A DNA stretch of 64,000 bases from Setoptus koraiensis. Its lineage: Eukaryota > Arthropoda. The stretch lies in NCBI GenBank assembly GCA_048013815.1, contig CM106586.1, positions 3,162,001 through 3,226,000 of the forward strand, written 5' to 3'. Below are positions 1 to 11,648 of the stretch, piece after piece. Positions within the stretch are counted from its first letter, which is position 1. Every line of letters starts with the position of its first letter. The position numbers and the translations under genes are program-made. The notes under the pieces are model-generated. The model had not been told where the DNA came from. It saw nothing but the letters and a program-made list of their open reading frames with translations, and searched no databases.

Positions 1-1
1 A

Positions 2-3000
2 AACAAATGGATCGATTTCAACTACGACCTTGCTAAATATATAGGCAGTGATGCAGTACCTACTAATATCTTCAGAGATGCCAGACTGCTTGACTACTCT
101 TATATTCATTTAGTCACCAGTGATATTATTGAGGAAGACGAGCATTTGAATTATGGCGATTTGGTCGGTCTATCAGCCGCAATAAAAATATTCATGGAAC
201 AATCCTCATTTGATGACTTGGATGCCCGGTTCGAATACTTGAGGAATATAGGCATTCCTGAAGTTGACACAGTAATCGCATCTCACAATCGTATCTATGA
301 AAGTTTTGTGCCTTTGTTGAAAGCAACTGCTATCAACTGGAGTCTACCTTTCGCAGCCAGCGAAATGTACATTGATCCTCGTCTTTGCTCCGAGGTTCAC
401 CAAATTTTAATGTCCAGTAACATGGCTGAAATGATGGAACTTGAAAAATCTCACAACTGCTGGCTCATATCAAATCATTGGTTGATGCTTAGTTTACTAT
501 TAGAATTTATAGTTGTTGAATCAGCGAAGCAAACTCTTCACCAAAGTTTGCTGAACATTTCGGATATGTATAAAAAAGGTGAAGTTGATAAGCGCGACAT
601 GTTACGTCCGGAAATTGTGCAAACAATCTCAGGTATCTATCATTTCCTGCGAAACACTATCATCAGAAATGTCATCAATAGATATTACGACAACCAAATG
701 GCCCCGAAAATGATGCACAGACTCTTCTGGATAAGTTACTTGTTGTGCAAGTTCACGAAGCATCATTCTAAAGCGGAATTAGTAGCTATATGTAACCAGC
801 TACCCATGTTGTGGGCATTATCCTACCAAAAAATCATTCTACCTATCATAAGAGACTGCCAGATCCATGAAACTTTTTCCGGTTTATACAGCATCTGTGA
901 ACAGCTCGGTCTTGATGCCTCGATGATCGAACCTATCGATAAGAAATTATTACGGGTTGCCTTTAATAGATTTGCAGCATCTTATTCCGGACAAATCGAT
1001 GAGCTTCAACGCGAGACTTCCAGATTCTACAATCAGCTTTTGCTCGATTCCACCAATCGTTCGTTCTCGTGGTCAAGTTCGGAATACCTGGATTCCATCT
1101 ACGCACAAAATGCCAAGATAGCGGAATTGCAATTCCTACCTGCATTTCACCCCGAAGACACTAAAAACTTTTGTGATGTATTGAAGAGCTCGGAAAATGT
1201 TCTCAAGTCACTCAAAGACACATACAAATCTATTTTAGAGGACCAGAAGAAGGATGGTTCCTCAGTTTTATCCTTTTCCCATTATGAGCAGAGAAGATCA
1301 CTGTCCGAGACAAAATTTGCACCCTTGTGGCAAATTCATTATATCCATCGACATGGTTGCGTCGCGTTAATTGAAGAGGATTTTGAAGACTACTTGCACG
1401 TGTTAGATAATATTATATTAGCCGTTAAAGGTCTCTACGTCAGTCCTATATATCATGCCAATATACTTAAATTTGACATCTATATGAGTCGAGATGATAG
1501 CGAAGACATGCAAGTAGCAAATGAAATGAGTGTTGTCAGTGCCTTCATATTGAATCATCTTCAGGAACTTGTAGTGTTCGATGCTCAAGTGAGACATTGG
1601 TTGGAATCCGTTAAAAGTGCCGAATTTTTGATGTCCGCTCCGTTAGTGCCTGAGTATTCTCCCATTCTATCAATATTGTGCGCTAGAAACTTGAATCTCA
1701 AGTACTTGAAATTCTCATCGGACGTTCAGATCACGTCACATCTTCGATTATTGAACGAACATCTATTCGGAAAATATTGGTCAATCATTAGTGAGGATAG
1801 TGACATCATTGACCTGAAACTCGCCAACAGGTGGATAATCTCTTACGAACAACAGAAGTCCACAGAAAGCATATCATTCGATTCGGACTATCCAACAGAT
1901 CACATTTTCAAGTCGTTCATAAATTCTCAAATGGAAACTTCTATTCATTTCTTCAAACATTTGGATCTCTTAAACAAGAAAAACTCTGATGCTGCCAAAG
2001 CGGTCAAATTAGTCGTGTTCGGATCCAAGGTATACACTATTTGTGCACCATTATTCCCCATGGATCCCGCTCTAAGAATGCGAGAAATGCTTGAAATCTA
2101 CAAATCTGAACTATCTCATCTCAAAATTGAACGGGCTCTGAGACAAGTCGACTACTATCGCAAAACAGGACATAACATGGACATGGACAACATAAATCTT
2201 CCGTTTGCTACAAAAATTGTCATTGAACGATGTAAGATACTTGAAGATAAGATTTCCAAATTGCAGTCCAGCTATACCAATCGACCTCATAACGATTGTG
2301 GATCTCAATATAAAGATCTCAAGCTATACATAGAAAATTTCTTGAAAACAGTTGGCAGCAAGAATAGTATTATGGATATTCTTATCAACCAGGTATTTTC
2401 TCTTTTTGAGAAAGACTTCAACGCTGATAGTTTCAGACTCCTCAATATTCAATGTTTGAATTTAATGAAGTCGGTAAGAAACTGCATCAATCACATCAAG
2501 TCGTCTTTCTCCCTGTACACCGACCTAACCAACAATTTCTTGACTGGTGTGAGCTTCACCTTGCAAGGTTTAAAACTACTTAGAGTATGTATTGAGGGGA
2601 CGATGAGGGCGCAGGAGAAAAAATTCAAAACGGCATCAGATGTCGAACTTCAGATTGTTGCCATGATTGGATCCATCAGTTCTGATGCGCTCGAAGGAGG
2701 GCGGACTCTTTTGCTCAATCAAGATAGCATCCCAAAGCTGTGTTCCTCAGAAGTCGCTGTTACCACCAAGTCAAATCTTCTCAAAGCTTCGTTTTATCAA
2801 ATTAATAATCAGGTTATGCTGTCCCCAAAGAATGCAATTGAATTTATGCCTGTACTCATCGACATTCTTTCACAATTTCACGCGAATTGGATGGAAGACC
2901 TTAGACGTAAGCAAGAGATTAAGGATAAGAATGAAGCTTTGTATCAATTCAAGCCAGCTAGATCCTCATTGAGTTCTTCTGCTACTCCATACAGCAACAA

Positions 3001-6000
3001 TGAGTTTTTTGAGTTAAGTACTACATTTCCAACATATGATCACTGTTACATAGACATTCATGAGGCCAGTGATCTACCTTTTAAATCAGAGTTAAATAAT
3101 ATGGTTATGGGAGAGAAGATCATCCAACTCTCTAAATCAATCGATCTGACCGGCTGCCTAGATATTTGTAAGGCTCATCTCAAGTTTATCAGAATCTCTT
3201 CGGAAAATCTTTTAAATCATTGCCTCCCGAACAAGTACTCAAAGAGAGCCCTGAAAGAACACGACATCAGTAAGATTCTGGATCTCAAATCTCAAGCGCT
3301 TAGTGAACTTATAAGGAATAATATTTTGACGCTCACACACAGATTCGATTCTAGATTTTTAGATTTCTTTATTCTCCAAAGTCATGCGCTCATAAACTCA
3401 CTGGATGAATCTAGAGATCCTGATATCGATGATTATGATATATACCATCACAGTAATCCAAAAGAAGTTCGAAGATTACAAGACTTCTTCGACTCTCTTT
3501 CCAATAGGATAAAAGAATTGAGGAAAGATCTTACCAACAGAGAGCATTTGTATCTCCAAAATATCATAAAACTCATGCATCGAATTGGGTCATTCCTCAT
3601 CACCGACCCTTTGTCAAAATATTTAACTGGTGGCCATGCCATTCTTGAATATATAGAGCAATGGAATTCTCATGTTCCACGTGAAAGTAAATTGACTGAG
3701 GAGGAAGCATCTTTGATTGAAATAATCACGTCCTGGCGAAATTTAGAAATGAAAACTTGGAGAAACAGCCTTGAAAGAGTTGCTAAAAAAATGCAGAATG
3801 AAGCTTTGTGTCACCTGTGGTTTAATCTTTATACAGCATATGCAAACCCCCTAGAATGCGCTAAAATAAGTCTTGGGGGCTCATTCGATGAGGAGACTGG
3901 CATGAGCGAAGAAGAGAAAGTCCTCATCGGCTTTTCTATGTTCTTGATAAATTTCATGGATGCATCCAAAGTGGGTGACTATCAGATTCGTCTGGAGTTG
4001 TTGTACGCATTTACTGTACAAACCAAGCTGATCCAGTTGACAGGCAAAGCAAGCTCGATCAGTTACAGCAAGCTTATTGCGATATCCTACAATATATTCT
4101 GTCTGTATTCTATAAACTTTTCTCAGTGTGAAAAATTCTTTTGCAAGGAAACTGAAAAACTAACCAAAGAGCTCAACGACTCAGTCACAATTGTCGCTTG
4201 GAAAAATCGGCACCTTTGGGAAGTTAGGAACAATCTCGGAGTCGCGCAACGCAAAATCAACAGCATTCTGACCAAATATCGGAATTACTTAAGCCAAGAG
4301 GTCATATCAACAATTCCGCACAATGCTGATACTAATGCTTCGCTTGAAAGGCTGACATTAGATCAAAATTTGGCCAGTTCCGAGACTGTCAGCCATATGA
4401 TTATAGGTACATCATCTCTAATCAAATACACTCGTGCTGCTATCTCAGAAGAACAGAGATCATGCCTCATCTCTCACAAGCTTTTCAAGCTTGCGAAATC
4501 GAACCTTATCACAGAGAAGTTCGTATTACTGAGCCGTGAAATCATTGAATACATCAATCCTAGATACCCGAACGCTATTTATCATTTCGAAGAAGAAATA
4601 GAAAATCTGGACGAGTTCATGAAAAAATATCACGATCAAAATATCGAGTCCGTTGTATTATTGAGTAAAGATTCGAAAGAAGAATTGAGTATCAAGAAAA
4701 AACGTATTGGACAGATGGTTACCACTAAGCGATTCATGCTCGGAGCCATATTCAAGAGTCTAACCTCTCTAGGATTGTCATACAGATTCGGATTGAAATT
4801 TGAAAATGATTACCAGACTGTCATGGCAGCTGTTGAACCTCTTGGGTCTTTGTTAGTCAACCCAGGATCACGGACACTAGAAACCGCGAACAAAGCTATA
4901 AACATCAAATTGGTTGAAGATTGTAATCATTTGTACTACCAGATGATGGCTTCTAATATAGATCTAATGGCACAAGTAGAAAATTCCAAGCTAGACAACG
5001 AACTTATCGAGAGATTTCTCGGTTACTCGATACATCTAACGTGGGACATATGCAAACATCATAAATCAGTATCTCAGTCATACAAACACATGTTGAACAT
5101 CCAGTCAATCATAGTTAGATTAGAGCTATTGAATCAGAGAGCTGCGTCTCTGGCTGAAGTCCCACTAGTAAGTTTCTCCAAAGCACAATCCATAGTATCT
5201 AGATTCGACAACATATCCGTTATGTCATTATGTCAACTCAAGGCATTGAAAGCTATGTTCAACAGCTTTAGTGTGTTTGACAAAATGCCCCAATCTATAG
5301 CCAAGTCATTACTTTCTGACAGCAACATGAGTCAATTCTTAAGTGATGAACAGATGGAAAAAATCAAACTTATTATTGATTGCAAGATTGAGGCTTTATT
5401 GACTATAAAAAACCAAGCTCACAATATGATGGAAAACACAAGCAATAATCATTTCTATTCCACAGATGACACTCACGACCTGCAGAAACTGATTGAAGAA
5501 CATGCCAAACATTTAGCATCTATAGAAGATATTATAATGGAGAGTGAAATTGCTACTCAAGTTAGTCAATCAGCACACACAGTTCTGAACGAAATAATAC
5601 TGACCAGTCAAGCTAGTAATCAGCTGAAAACCGAACTGGACCAACTCATTTCCAAGTCCTCGCGAATTGACCAAAAATTAGCAAATTTAAGGCTTGCTAA
5701 GACTGCTGATAAACTTGTCACGAAGCTTATGTTCATTATGCAGAAAATCGCTGAATATGAGCAATCTTGCAAGAGAGATGACAAGGAAGATTCAAAGAAT
5801 GAAGAGAAGCCCATCAAACAAATCGATGCAGTCAAAATGGTGCAAAAATTGCAACTAGAATCTATTGATTCGCTACTGAGTACCAGCGTTGCTATTATCA
5901 ATAACCAATTAGAGTCTTCAGATTTGAAACCAATCATTGTAGGACTAACGCCATTGCTCTCTATCTACAACAATAATGTCACTACTTACATGAGTGTCTT

Positions 6001-8779
6001 ACTTTCATCGCTGAACACCAAAATGTCTCTTGCTTGTAAAATCATACCTTTCTTCGCCAAGATACTTCAGAGAGGATTGGGACTACCAACTCAGTATGAT
6101 GATCAGGACGGCCAGCAAAGTTCGGAGAAACTTACAGATCTCACTGATGCAGGTTTTGGCGAAGGTTGCGGAAACGATGACGTTAGTAAACGTTTGGAGT
6201 TTGAATCACAACTGGACGATTTGAAGTCTCAACCGGATGGAGATTCTCATAATAAAGAAGATGACAACATAAAATCTCATGAGGACGGTGTGGAGATGAG
6301 TGAAGATTTTGACTCCAAGGCTCATGGTGCAGACGAGGAAAGGGGGGATGCTCTACCTCCCGAGACGGAAGAAGATCCCGAAAAAGAGGGGGAGGATAGT
6401 AGTGAATTAGATGGGCAGATGGACGAAGTGGATCAAAATGACGAAGTACTTGATGAAAATGTGTGGGGGCAACAAGATGAGAATGAAGAACAGTTGCGTG
6501 ACGCTCCCGATGAACAAGGTAAACAACAAACAGATGAAACCAACATGGTAGCTGGTGACGATTCGAAGAGAAACGAATCTTCCGAAAAAGGCCAATCGAA
6601 GCAGCATATCGATGATGATCAAGAAAAAATTGATGATAAACCACCTGATGCAGATTCAGATCATAATATGAATGATGAATATGCAGAAGAAGCCCCCAAA
6701 GAAATGTTGAAGCCTCCCAAAGATTCATCAACTGGTATCGACCTGGTTCCCGAGGATATGGAAATTTCCAGTATCAGTGATACTAGTGATCCTATGGAGA
6801 CTGTCTCTGACACAGAATTACAAGAAGTCACAGATCAAGAAACTAAAGATTTAAACGACGAAACTGAGAAGGTTGAGGGATCAGAGTCTCCGATGGATAC
6901 TCATCAATCCGATCGCGAGGAGGGTGAAGTTGCAAGCAATATCGATGAGTTGGAAAACCCTGAACCGGAAAAAAATACCCTCGACCTGCCAGCAGAAACA
7001 GATATAACTCATTCGATGGATGAAGACTTCATTGAGAAACAATTAGACGAGGCCTTGGGTGAATTTCAAAGCAGAGAACCACACTCAAATCAACCGGAAA
7101 CAGTTGCCAACACCGAAAATGTTGTGCCCCCTTCTCGTCAATCAGGAGGTAATTTCTTTTATGATGTTTATCCTCCCGATGAAGATGTTGACTCCTTGTG
7201 CGGGGACATTTCGAGTAAGGTAGACACTTCTTCATCTAATCAAGTTGATCAATATCAGAGAAAATTGAATCAGACGGAAGATATGGTTGGCGATACTGAT
7301 GAGGATCGTCTTTCAAAGAATAGCGGTAAGCGAGTTCAAGAAGATTCAGTCAAAATGAGTGAAGTTAAGAAAAGACAGAAAATTTTAGACAGTGAAGAAA
7401 GCGAATTGATTGGTGAAGAAAGCTCCAACAAATTAGACAACCAAAATCAGCTCTCCGACAATTTTAGGCACGTTAGAGAGAAGAATCTAGGCGTCGTAGA
7501 TATGCTAGACATTGCGCAAGAAGACGATGTTCCCATCGAATTGGACGTTGATGAATCCAAGACCGAACAATCGGATGATCAGAAGGGAGACAAAACTAAG
7601 CCTGCCGAAGCTAAAAATGATGAGTTACCACCCCTCAAAAAATCCCATCAGGAGGTTAGTAAACCATCATCCACAGTCGACCGTTTTAAAGAGTCGCATC
7701 AGAAAGATAAGGATGGCAGTGCTTCTGAAACAGAAGAAGGCGAGATCAAATCCGATCCAAAGGACGACAATGAAGCAGTATCCACCTTCAATACAAACTA
7801 CGGCTTGCTGAATCTCATGTCAGATTCTACAAACAATTCTGAATGGCTGAAGTTGTTGGGTGATATCAGCGGACAGGCTCAGGATGATGAAGTCATGATA
7901 ATCGATGACGAAGAAGAGGTTGAGAAGGCCGTCAGTTTAGGTTGGGCAGAGTGCTCTAAAAGTGTACAGACTCTCGTTTATCAACTTTGTCAGCAGTTGC
8001 AAATAGTACTGAAGCCCACCAAAATGTCCAAGTACAAAGGAGACTATAGGTCTGGTAAAAGATTGAATATTAGAAAGATAATTCCATATATCGCAAGTCA
8101 GTATCGCAAAGACAAAATTTGGTTGCGGAGAACTAAGCCACATAAGAGGACATACCAAATTGCCATAGCGGTTGATGATTCTAGAAGCATGTCTGAGAAC
8201 AATTGTCGTCTCATGGCCTACCAATCATTGGCTCTACTTGCAAAATCATTGTCTTTAATTGAAGCAGGGTCTTTAAGTATACTGAGTTTTGGCGAAAATG
8301 TTAAAACTTTACACCGATTCGACGAGCCATTCACCGATTCGCATGGCAAAAATCTATTGAGGCATCTAAATTTTAACCAAAAGAAGACTAGATACTCGCA
8401 TTTATTAGAAGAGTGTTTGCAAATATTCAGCAAGTCTTCTGAACAAAGCTCCAATCAATTATCTCAACTACTTATAATTATATCGGATGGCCGTAATGTG
8501 ATGCAGGAGGGTTCTAGTAAAGTCCTAACAAGCCTCAAAAATCTAAAGTCGCTAGGAGTTTTGACCATGTTCATCATAGTCGATGATAAACAAGGTTCCC
8601 AATCTATTATCGACATCAAGCGTGCCTTAGTCGAGAATGTATCACAAGAAGCGCGAATCGTATCATATATGGAAACTTTTCCATTTCCGTTTTACGTAAT
8701 ACTTCGTCAAGTGGAATACATGCCATCAGTCCTAGGTGAAGGACTAAGACAATGGTTCGAACTGGTGAGCAATAGTTGA
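2..8779 (+). CDS. MDN1: Midasin (MDN1/Rea1), C-terminal part, 5' partial
   Basis: Midasin is the giant dynein-like AAA ATPase that strips assembly factors from pre-60S ribosomes in the nucleolus and nucleoplasm. The reading frame is open from base 2 with no stop, so the first in-frame ATG is not the real start; about 2,925 residues are visible against roughly 4,900-5,600 for the whole protein. The six N-terminal AAA modules lie upstream of the window. What is seen is the long helical linker, then a very Asp/Glu-rich segment (about visible residues 2035-2635, bases 6110-7900), then a C-terminal VWA/MIDAS domain. The metal site DDSRSMS (DxSxS) is near base 8172 and IISDGR near base 8480. The MIDAS domain binds the UBL domains of Ytm1/WDR12 and Rsa4/NLE1. 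No intron interrupts the 8.8 kb. A polyadenylation signal AATAAA lies at 8892-8897. Confidence 0.93.
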   Translation, partial: NKWIDFNYDLAKYIGSDAVPTNIFRDARLLDYSYIHLVTSDIIEEDEHLNYGDLVGLSAAIKIFMEQSSFDDLDARFEYLRNIGIPEVDTVIASHNRIYESFVPLLKATAINWSLPFAASEMYIDPRLCSEVHQILMSSNMAEMMELEKSHNCWLISNHWLMLSLLLEFIVVESAKQTLHQSLLNISDMYKKGEVDKRDMLRPEIVQTISGIYHFLRNTIIRNVINRYYDNQMAPKMMHRLFWISYLLCKFTKHHSKAELVAICNQLPMLWALSYQKIILPIIRDCQIHETFSGLYSICEQLGLDASMIEPIDKKLLRVAFNRFAASYSGQIDELQRETSRFYNQLLLDSTNRSFSWSSSEYLDSIYAQNAKIAELQFLPAFHPEDTKNFCDVLKSSENVLKSLKDTYKSILEDQKKDGSSVLSFSHYEQRRSLSETKFAPLWQIHYIHRHGCVALIEEDFEDYLHVLDNIILAVKGLYVSPIYHANILKFDIYMSRDDSEDMQVANEMSVVSAFILNHLQELVVFDAQVRHWLESVKSAEFLMSAPLVPEYSPILSILCARNLNLKYLKFSSDVQITSHLRLLNEHLFGKYWSIISEDSDIIDLKLANRWIISYEQQKSTESISFDSDYPTDHIFKSFINSQMETSIHFFKHLDLLNKKNSDAAKAVKLVVFGSKVYTICAPLFPMDPALRMREMLEIYKSELSHLKIERALRQVDYYRKTGHNMDMDNINLPFATKIVIERCKILEDKISKLQSSYTNRPHNDCGSQYKDLKLYIENFLKTVGSKNSIMDILINQVFSLFEKDFNADSFRLLNIQCLNLMKSVRNCINHIKSSFSLYTDLTNNFLTGVSFTLQGLKLLRVCIEGTMRAQEKKFKTASDVELQIVAMIGSISSDALEGGRTLLLNQDSIPKLCSSEVAVTTKSNLLKASFYQINNQVMLSPKNAIEFMPVLIDILSQFHANWMEDLRRKQEIKDKNEALYQFKPARSSLSSSATPYSNNEFFELSTTFPTYDHCYIDIHEASDLPFKSELNNMVMGEKIIQLSKSIDLTGCLDICKAHLKFIRISSENLLNHCLPNKYSKRALKEHDISKILDLKSQALSELIRNNILTLTHRFDSRFLDFFILQSHALINSLDESRDPDIDDYDIYHHSNPKEVRRLQDFFDSLSNRIKELRKDLTNREHLYLQNIIKLMHRIGSFLITDPLSKYLTGGHAILEYIEQWNSHVPRESKLTEEEASLIEIITSWRNLEMKTWRNSLERVAKKMQNEALCHLWFNLYTAYANPLECAKISLGGSFDEETGMSEEEKVLIGFSMFLINFMDASKVGDYQIRLELLYAFTVQTKLIQLTGKASSISYSKLIAISYNIFCLYSINFSQCEKFFCKETEKLTKELNDSVTIVAWKNRHLWEVRNNLGVAQRKINSILTKYRNYLSQEVISTIPHNADTNASLERLTLDQNLASSETVSHMIIGTSSLIKYTRAAISEEQRSCLISHKLFKLAKSNLITEKFVLLSREIIEYINPRYPNAIYHFEEEIENLDEFMKKYHDQNIESVVLLSKDSKEELSIKKKRIGQMVTTKRFMLGAIFKSLTSLGLSYRFGLKFENDYQTVMAAVEPLGSLLVNPGSRTLETANKAINIKLVEDCNHLYYQMMASNIDLMAQVENSKLDNELIERFLGYSIHLTWDICKHHKSVSQSYKHMLNIQSIIVRLELLNQRAASLAEVPLVSFSKAQSIVSRFDNISVMSLCQLKALKAMFNSFSVFDKMPQSIAKSLLSDSNMSQFLSDEQMEKIKLIIDCKIEALLTIKNQAHNMMENTSNNHFYSTDDTHDLQKLIEEHAKHLASIEDIIMESEIATQVSQSAHTVLNEIILTSQASNQLKTELDQLISKSSRIDQKLANLRLAKTADKLVTKLMFIMQKIAEYEQSCKRDDKEDSKNEEKPIKQIDAVKMVQKLQLESIDSLLSTSVAIINNQLESSDLKPIIVGLTPLLSIYNNNVTTYMSVLLSSLNTKMSLACKIIPFFAKILQRGLGLPTQYDDQDGQQSSEKLTDLTDAGFGEGCGNDDVSKRLEFESQLDDLKSQPDGDSHNKEDDNIKSHEDGVEMSEDFDSKAHGADEERGDALPPETEEDPEKEGEDSSELDGQMDEVDQNDEVLDENVWGQQDENEEQLRDAPDEQGKQQTDETNMVAGDDSKRNESSEKGQSKQHIDDDQEKIDDKPPDADSDHNMNDEYAEEAPKEMLKPPKDSSTGIDLVPEDMEISSISDTSDPMETVSDTELQEVTDQETKDLNDETEKVEGSESPMDTHQSDREEGEVASNIDELENPEPEKNTLDLPAETDITHSMDEDFIEKQLDEALGEFQSREPHSNQPETVANTENVVPPSRQSGGNFFYDVYPPDEDVDSLCGDISSKVDTSSSNQVDQYQRKLNQTEDMVGDTDEDRLSKNSGKRVQEDSVKMSEVKKRQKILDSEESELIGEESSNKLDNQNQLSDNFRHVREKNLGVVDMLDIAQEDDVPIELDVDESKTEQSDDQKGDKTKPAEAKNDELPPLKKSHQEVSKPSSTVDRFKESHQKDKDGSASETEEGEIKSDPKDDNEAVSTFNTNYGLLNLMSDSTNNSEWLKLLGDISGQAQDDEVMIIDDEEEVEKAVSLGWAECSKSVQTLVYQLCQQLQIVLKPTKMSKYKGDYRSGKRLNIRKIIPYIASQYRKDKIWLRRTKPHKRTYQIAIAVDDSRSMSENNCRLMAYQSLALLAKSLSLIEAGSLSILSFGENVKTLHRFDEPFTDSHGKNLLRHLNFNQKKTRYSHLLEECLQIFSKSSEQSSNQLSQLLIIISDGRNVMQEGSSKVLTSLKNLKSLGVLTMFIIVDDKQGSQSIIDIKRALVENVSQEARIVSYMETFPFPFYVILRQVEYMPSVLGEGLRQWFELVSNS

Positions 8780-9638
8780 AATTAAAATATTACTGTAAAG
8801 AAACTAGCACTATGGCATAGTTTACAGTTGTGATACCTTAAGGGGGTACAATAATGTTTACACATACAATATAAACATATGAAATAGTCACAATAAATTG
8901 AACTGACTATTTGCCATCTTACCGCTTGTCCAGCTAATGAATATGTTTACTATATTTCAATCTGAGCACCAGTCCATGTTGAATGGTCCTTTTTTTTTCT
9001 CAAATGATTTTCTGTCTGTCTGTGAGTGCAGATCAACTTCTTGGTAGCTGACAAGTTATTCTGTCAACAAACAATATCTACATTATTGGCAGACATCGAA
9101 AAGAACTTGACTGAGTTTGTTGGAATTGTTTTTTTATTGGAGCATGTACAAGTTATAGTTTTTTCTTGATCACATCAAGTCTATCATGAAAGCATATTAT
9201 GCTGCTTCAAGGATGACTTGACGTTTACAAAGACAGAAGTCATTTTGGCGACTCGAACTTTTATATGGCATACAATTATATTTACTGAAAGAATCATTAA
9301 GATTTGAGTTTTTTGTCGATTATAAGTTCTCAACTAGAATGACTGCCTCTTGTTAGTCGGCAGTTGGATGCATCTTTTGGTCTTCAAGATGTTTGGCATT
9401 TGCATATATTTCGCTCATTATGCAACATCCAGCGATTTATCGAGCTAGGATAGTTAACATCGATAGAGAAAACGGTGACAATTATGTCTGTTGTTAAAAA
9501 CAGTTTGCAATGACAATAAATCATCCAGTTTGATTAGTCAAATCAAATCGAATCTGTGCTGCCATTCACTGCCAACTCAGCAGCCAAAGAATGAAAAGAA
9601 ATAGATCCAACAAGTGATTAAAATATCTGATTACTATC
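8780..9638. other. Intergenic, Midasin 3' flank
   Basis: A+T-rich spacer between Midasin and the GRXCR1-like gene. Apart from the AATAAA at 8892-8897 and homopolymer T runs near 8991-8999, no gene, RNA or repeat was recognised. Confidence 0.6.
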
Positions 9639-10832
9639 ATGGCGAAGTTCAACTCATTCGATTCACCTGCAATAAAGTTCATTAGTACTAGTTTGTATAA
9701 GAAGCAAAAGCAAAATAAGTTTTCCATGTTTCAAGATTTGTCCATCGAGCAAAATAATCAAGAGCTATCAACATTAGATAAGAATCATCCACAGCAAGCT
9801 AGAGCAAACGAATCAATCGAATTGCAAGTTACAAGTGATATTCATGATCGATGCCATGAGCTGATAAAAAATTCGTTGGTAAATTTGAATCCTAAAAAGA
9901 ATACAATTGCCATAAAGGGACCCAGTGGTAGTATAAGAGGACACAAGAATTGTGTAAAGAAGAATGTCGACTCCATATTGACCACGATAGTAAAGAAAAA
10001 CAACAGGAATACTGGTATTGACGATATATCGGACGATGATTGCGATATTTGCGTCGCTTATGTGACCTCTTTAGGTGTTGTCCGAAAGACTTACGAGGAT
10101 TGTCGGCTCCTCAAGTAAGTAATTATTGCGATTCTGAGCAAATATAATAATAGCTAAAACACAATCATCTCATTAATGGTATCGATATGTACTATCCGAA
10201 CAACCAATGCGTCAAGATCAATACTTTTCCAAAATTTTATCTACTATGAAGAGCGTGATATTTATTTAAACTACGAGTATCGATTAGAGTTAAAGAGAAA
10301 ATGCGGAGATAACTTCATTATTCCGGCTGTGTTTCTAAATGGACAACACATTGGGGTAAGTGGGCTTAATCAGCCTTGATCGTCATTATCATCATGATAG
10401 CGAGGATGAACTAATTAACTGTTTGTAATTACGTCTTTCAATGTTTCAGGGCGTCGACATTATAGGACAGTTGAATGAGACAGGGCAGATTGGAAAATTG
10501 TTGGCCAATTCTAAGGTAAGTTTAGCTTGACTAATGAATGTTAGCATACGGTATTCCAATTTATTACAATTAATACAATTGTGATGGTTTGTTTTCCCGC
10601 ATTGCGTCAAAAGATGGATTCCGCTCAAACAGAAACTTGTGGATGTTGTGGAAATGCTAGATTTATACCCTGCGTCAGATGTCACGGCTCTACAAAATCC
10701 AAGGTACAACACTACCTGAATGACTCGGTTGTATTGAAATGTTCCAAATGTATAAGTGGACTGGTTCAATGTCCCCTGTGTTTAGAGAATATGAGACGGA
10801 TTAGACATGATCGAAGCGCTTCTTGCGATTGA
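9639..10832 (+). CDS. GRXCR1: GRXCR1-like glutaredoxin-domain cysteine-rich protein
   Basis: Four exons join in frame: 9639-10114, 10217-10355, 10450-10515 and 10614-10832, giving 299 aa, close to vertebrate GRXCR1 (about 290 aa). All introns are about 95-102 bp; three donors read GTAAGT and the last acceptor is weak. The N-terminal 125 residues are poorly conserved. A glutaredoxin-like fold follows (VAYVTSLGVVRKTYEDC, then PAVFLNGQHIG, then GVDIIGQLNETGQ), with no CxxC redox pair at the usual place. The C-terminus carries four cysteine pairs (CGCC, CVRCHGS, CSKC, CPLC) arranged like a DnaJ-type zinc finger. In vertebrates the family acts in actin-rich stereocilia of hair cells; a role in sensory or actin-rich protrusions here is inference. 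GRXCR2 is the alternative name. Polyadenylation signals AATAAA overlap at 10980-10989. Confidence 0.85.
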
Positions 10833-11438
10833 TGGCATCGCTTTTCGTCTGACCAACTACAGCGAAGTGATTACTGTACTACACTGTCTAGATTTGCTTT
10901 TGTATGTTCACTCTTACTCATGCTTCATAGCATCATTGCAATGCACTGGATGGCTATCATAATTAGGCCTTTTAATTTTAATAAATAAACAACAATCGCC
11001 TGACAACAGTATGTTAGCTGGACGATGTATAAATTAATGTATAACAGTAGTTTCATGTCCATCTTTAATTATATCAATGGCGGATAGAGCTACTGTCTGA
11101 CACATATACTGTCGCTCTAGGTGAAACTCACGTGAATGAGCGTATCCATATTCGCTATCTTTATAATTACTCAATGAAATTCAAGCGCCAGAAAGAGATG
11201 AACACAACAAAGTGTTAACTTTATAATTATTTATTTAATTTTTTATTTACGATTTCGCCTCTCCCGGTAGAGTTCGGCGTGTCATGGTTGGGAAGGTTTC
11301 CTTGTAAGATCCTCCTGATATCTAGCAAACGCAGAGAGACTATTCAACAAGTTATACTGATTATATGAGTATCACGAGCGCATAGTCGTTCGAATAGACA
11401 GATGTCGTTGATATATCCACTCGCACACAGAAACAGCT
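10833..11438. other. Intergenic; left edge of a duplicated block
   Basis: Holds the polyadenylation signal of the GRXCR1-like gene. Around 11129-11200 the sequence (CACGTGAATGAGCGTATCC onwards) matches 22971-23035 with scattered differences, so the segmental duplication described for 11-28 kb seems to begin here. Confidence 0.45.
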
Positions 11439-11648
11439 ATGGCGCACCATGAGTTTGAGCGCCCGCCTAGCATGTTTCATCTAGACCGGAGTGAGGCGCT
11501 GTTCGGCATTACACCAGACTATATCCTAAGAATTCTTTCAGGAATTCCGAGGGATGAACCACGTAATGCTCGCGGTTCTGTGTGCCAAAAAATAGTATCG
11601 ACAAATGACACTGATGGCACAAACGCCTATAGAATAGTCATAGAATAG
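11439..11648 (+). CDS. Short open frame of unknown status
   Basis: A 69-codon frame with an ATG, a stop and an AATAAA-like tail about 20 bp downstream (near 11669). The product (start MAHHEFERPPSMFHLDRSEA) has no signal peptide, membrane segment or motif I recognise. It lies in the duplicated block upstream of the first seven-cysteine membrane protein, but no matching copy is seen in the second block. It may be a small gene, one exon of one, or a chance frame; I lean to chance or a relic. Confidence 0.2.
   Translation: MAHHEFERPPSMFHLDRSEALFGITPDYILRILSGIPRDEPRNARGSVCQKIVSTNDTDGTNAYRIVIE

Noticed and set aside
6183-6731. 182-codon minus-strand frame inside Midasin
   Set aside because: It is antisense to the Asp/Glu-rich coding region, where GAN/GAR codons read as His/Leu/Ser/Phe-rich nonsense on the other strand; no domain.
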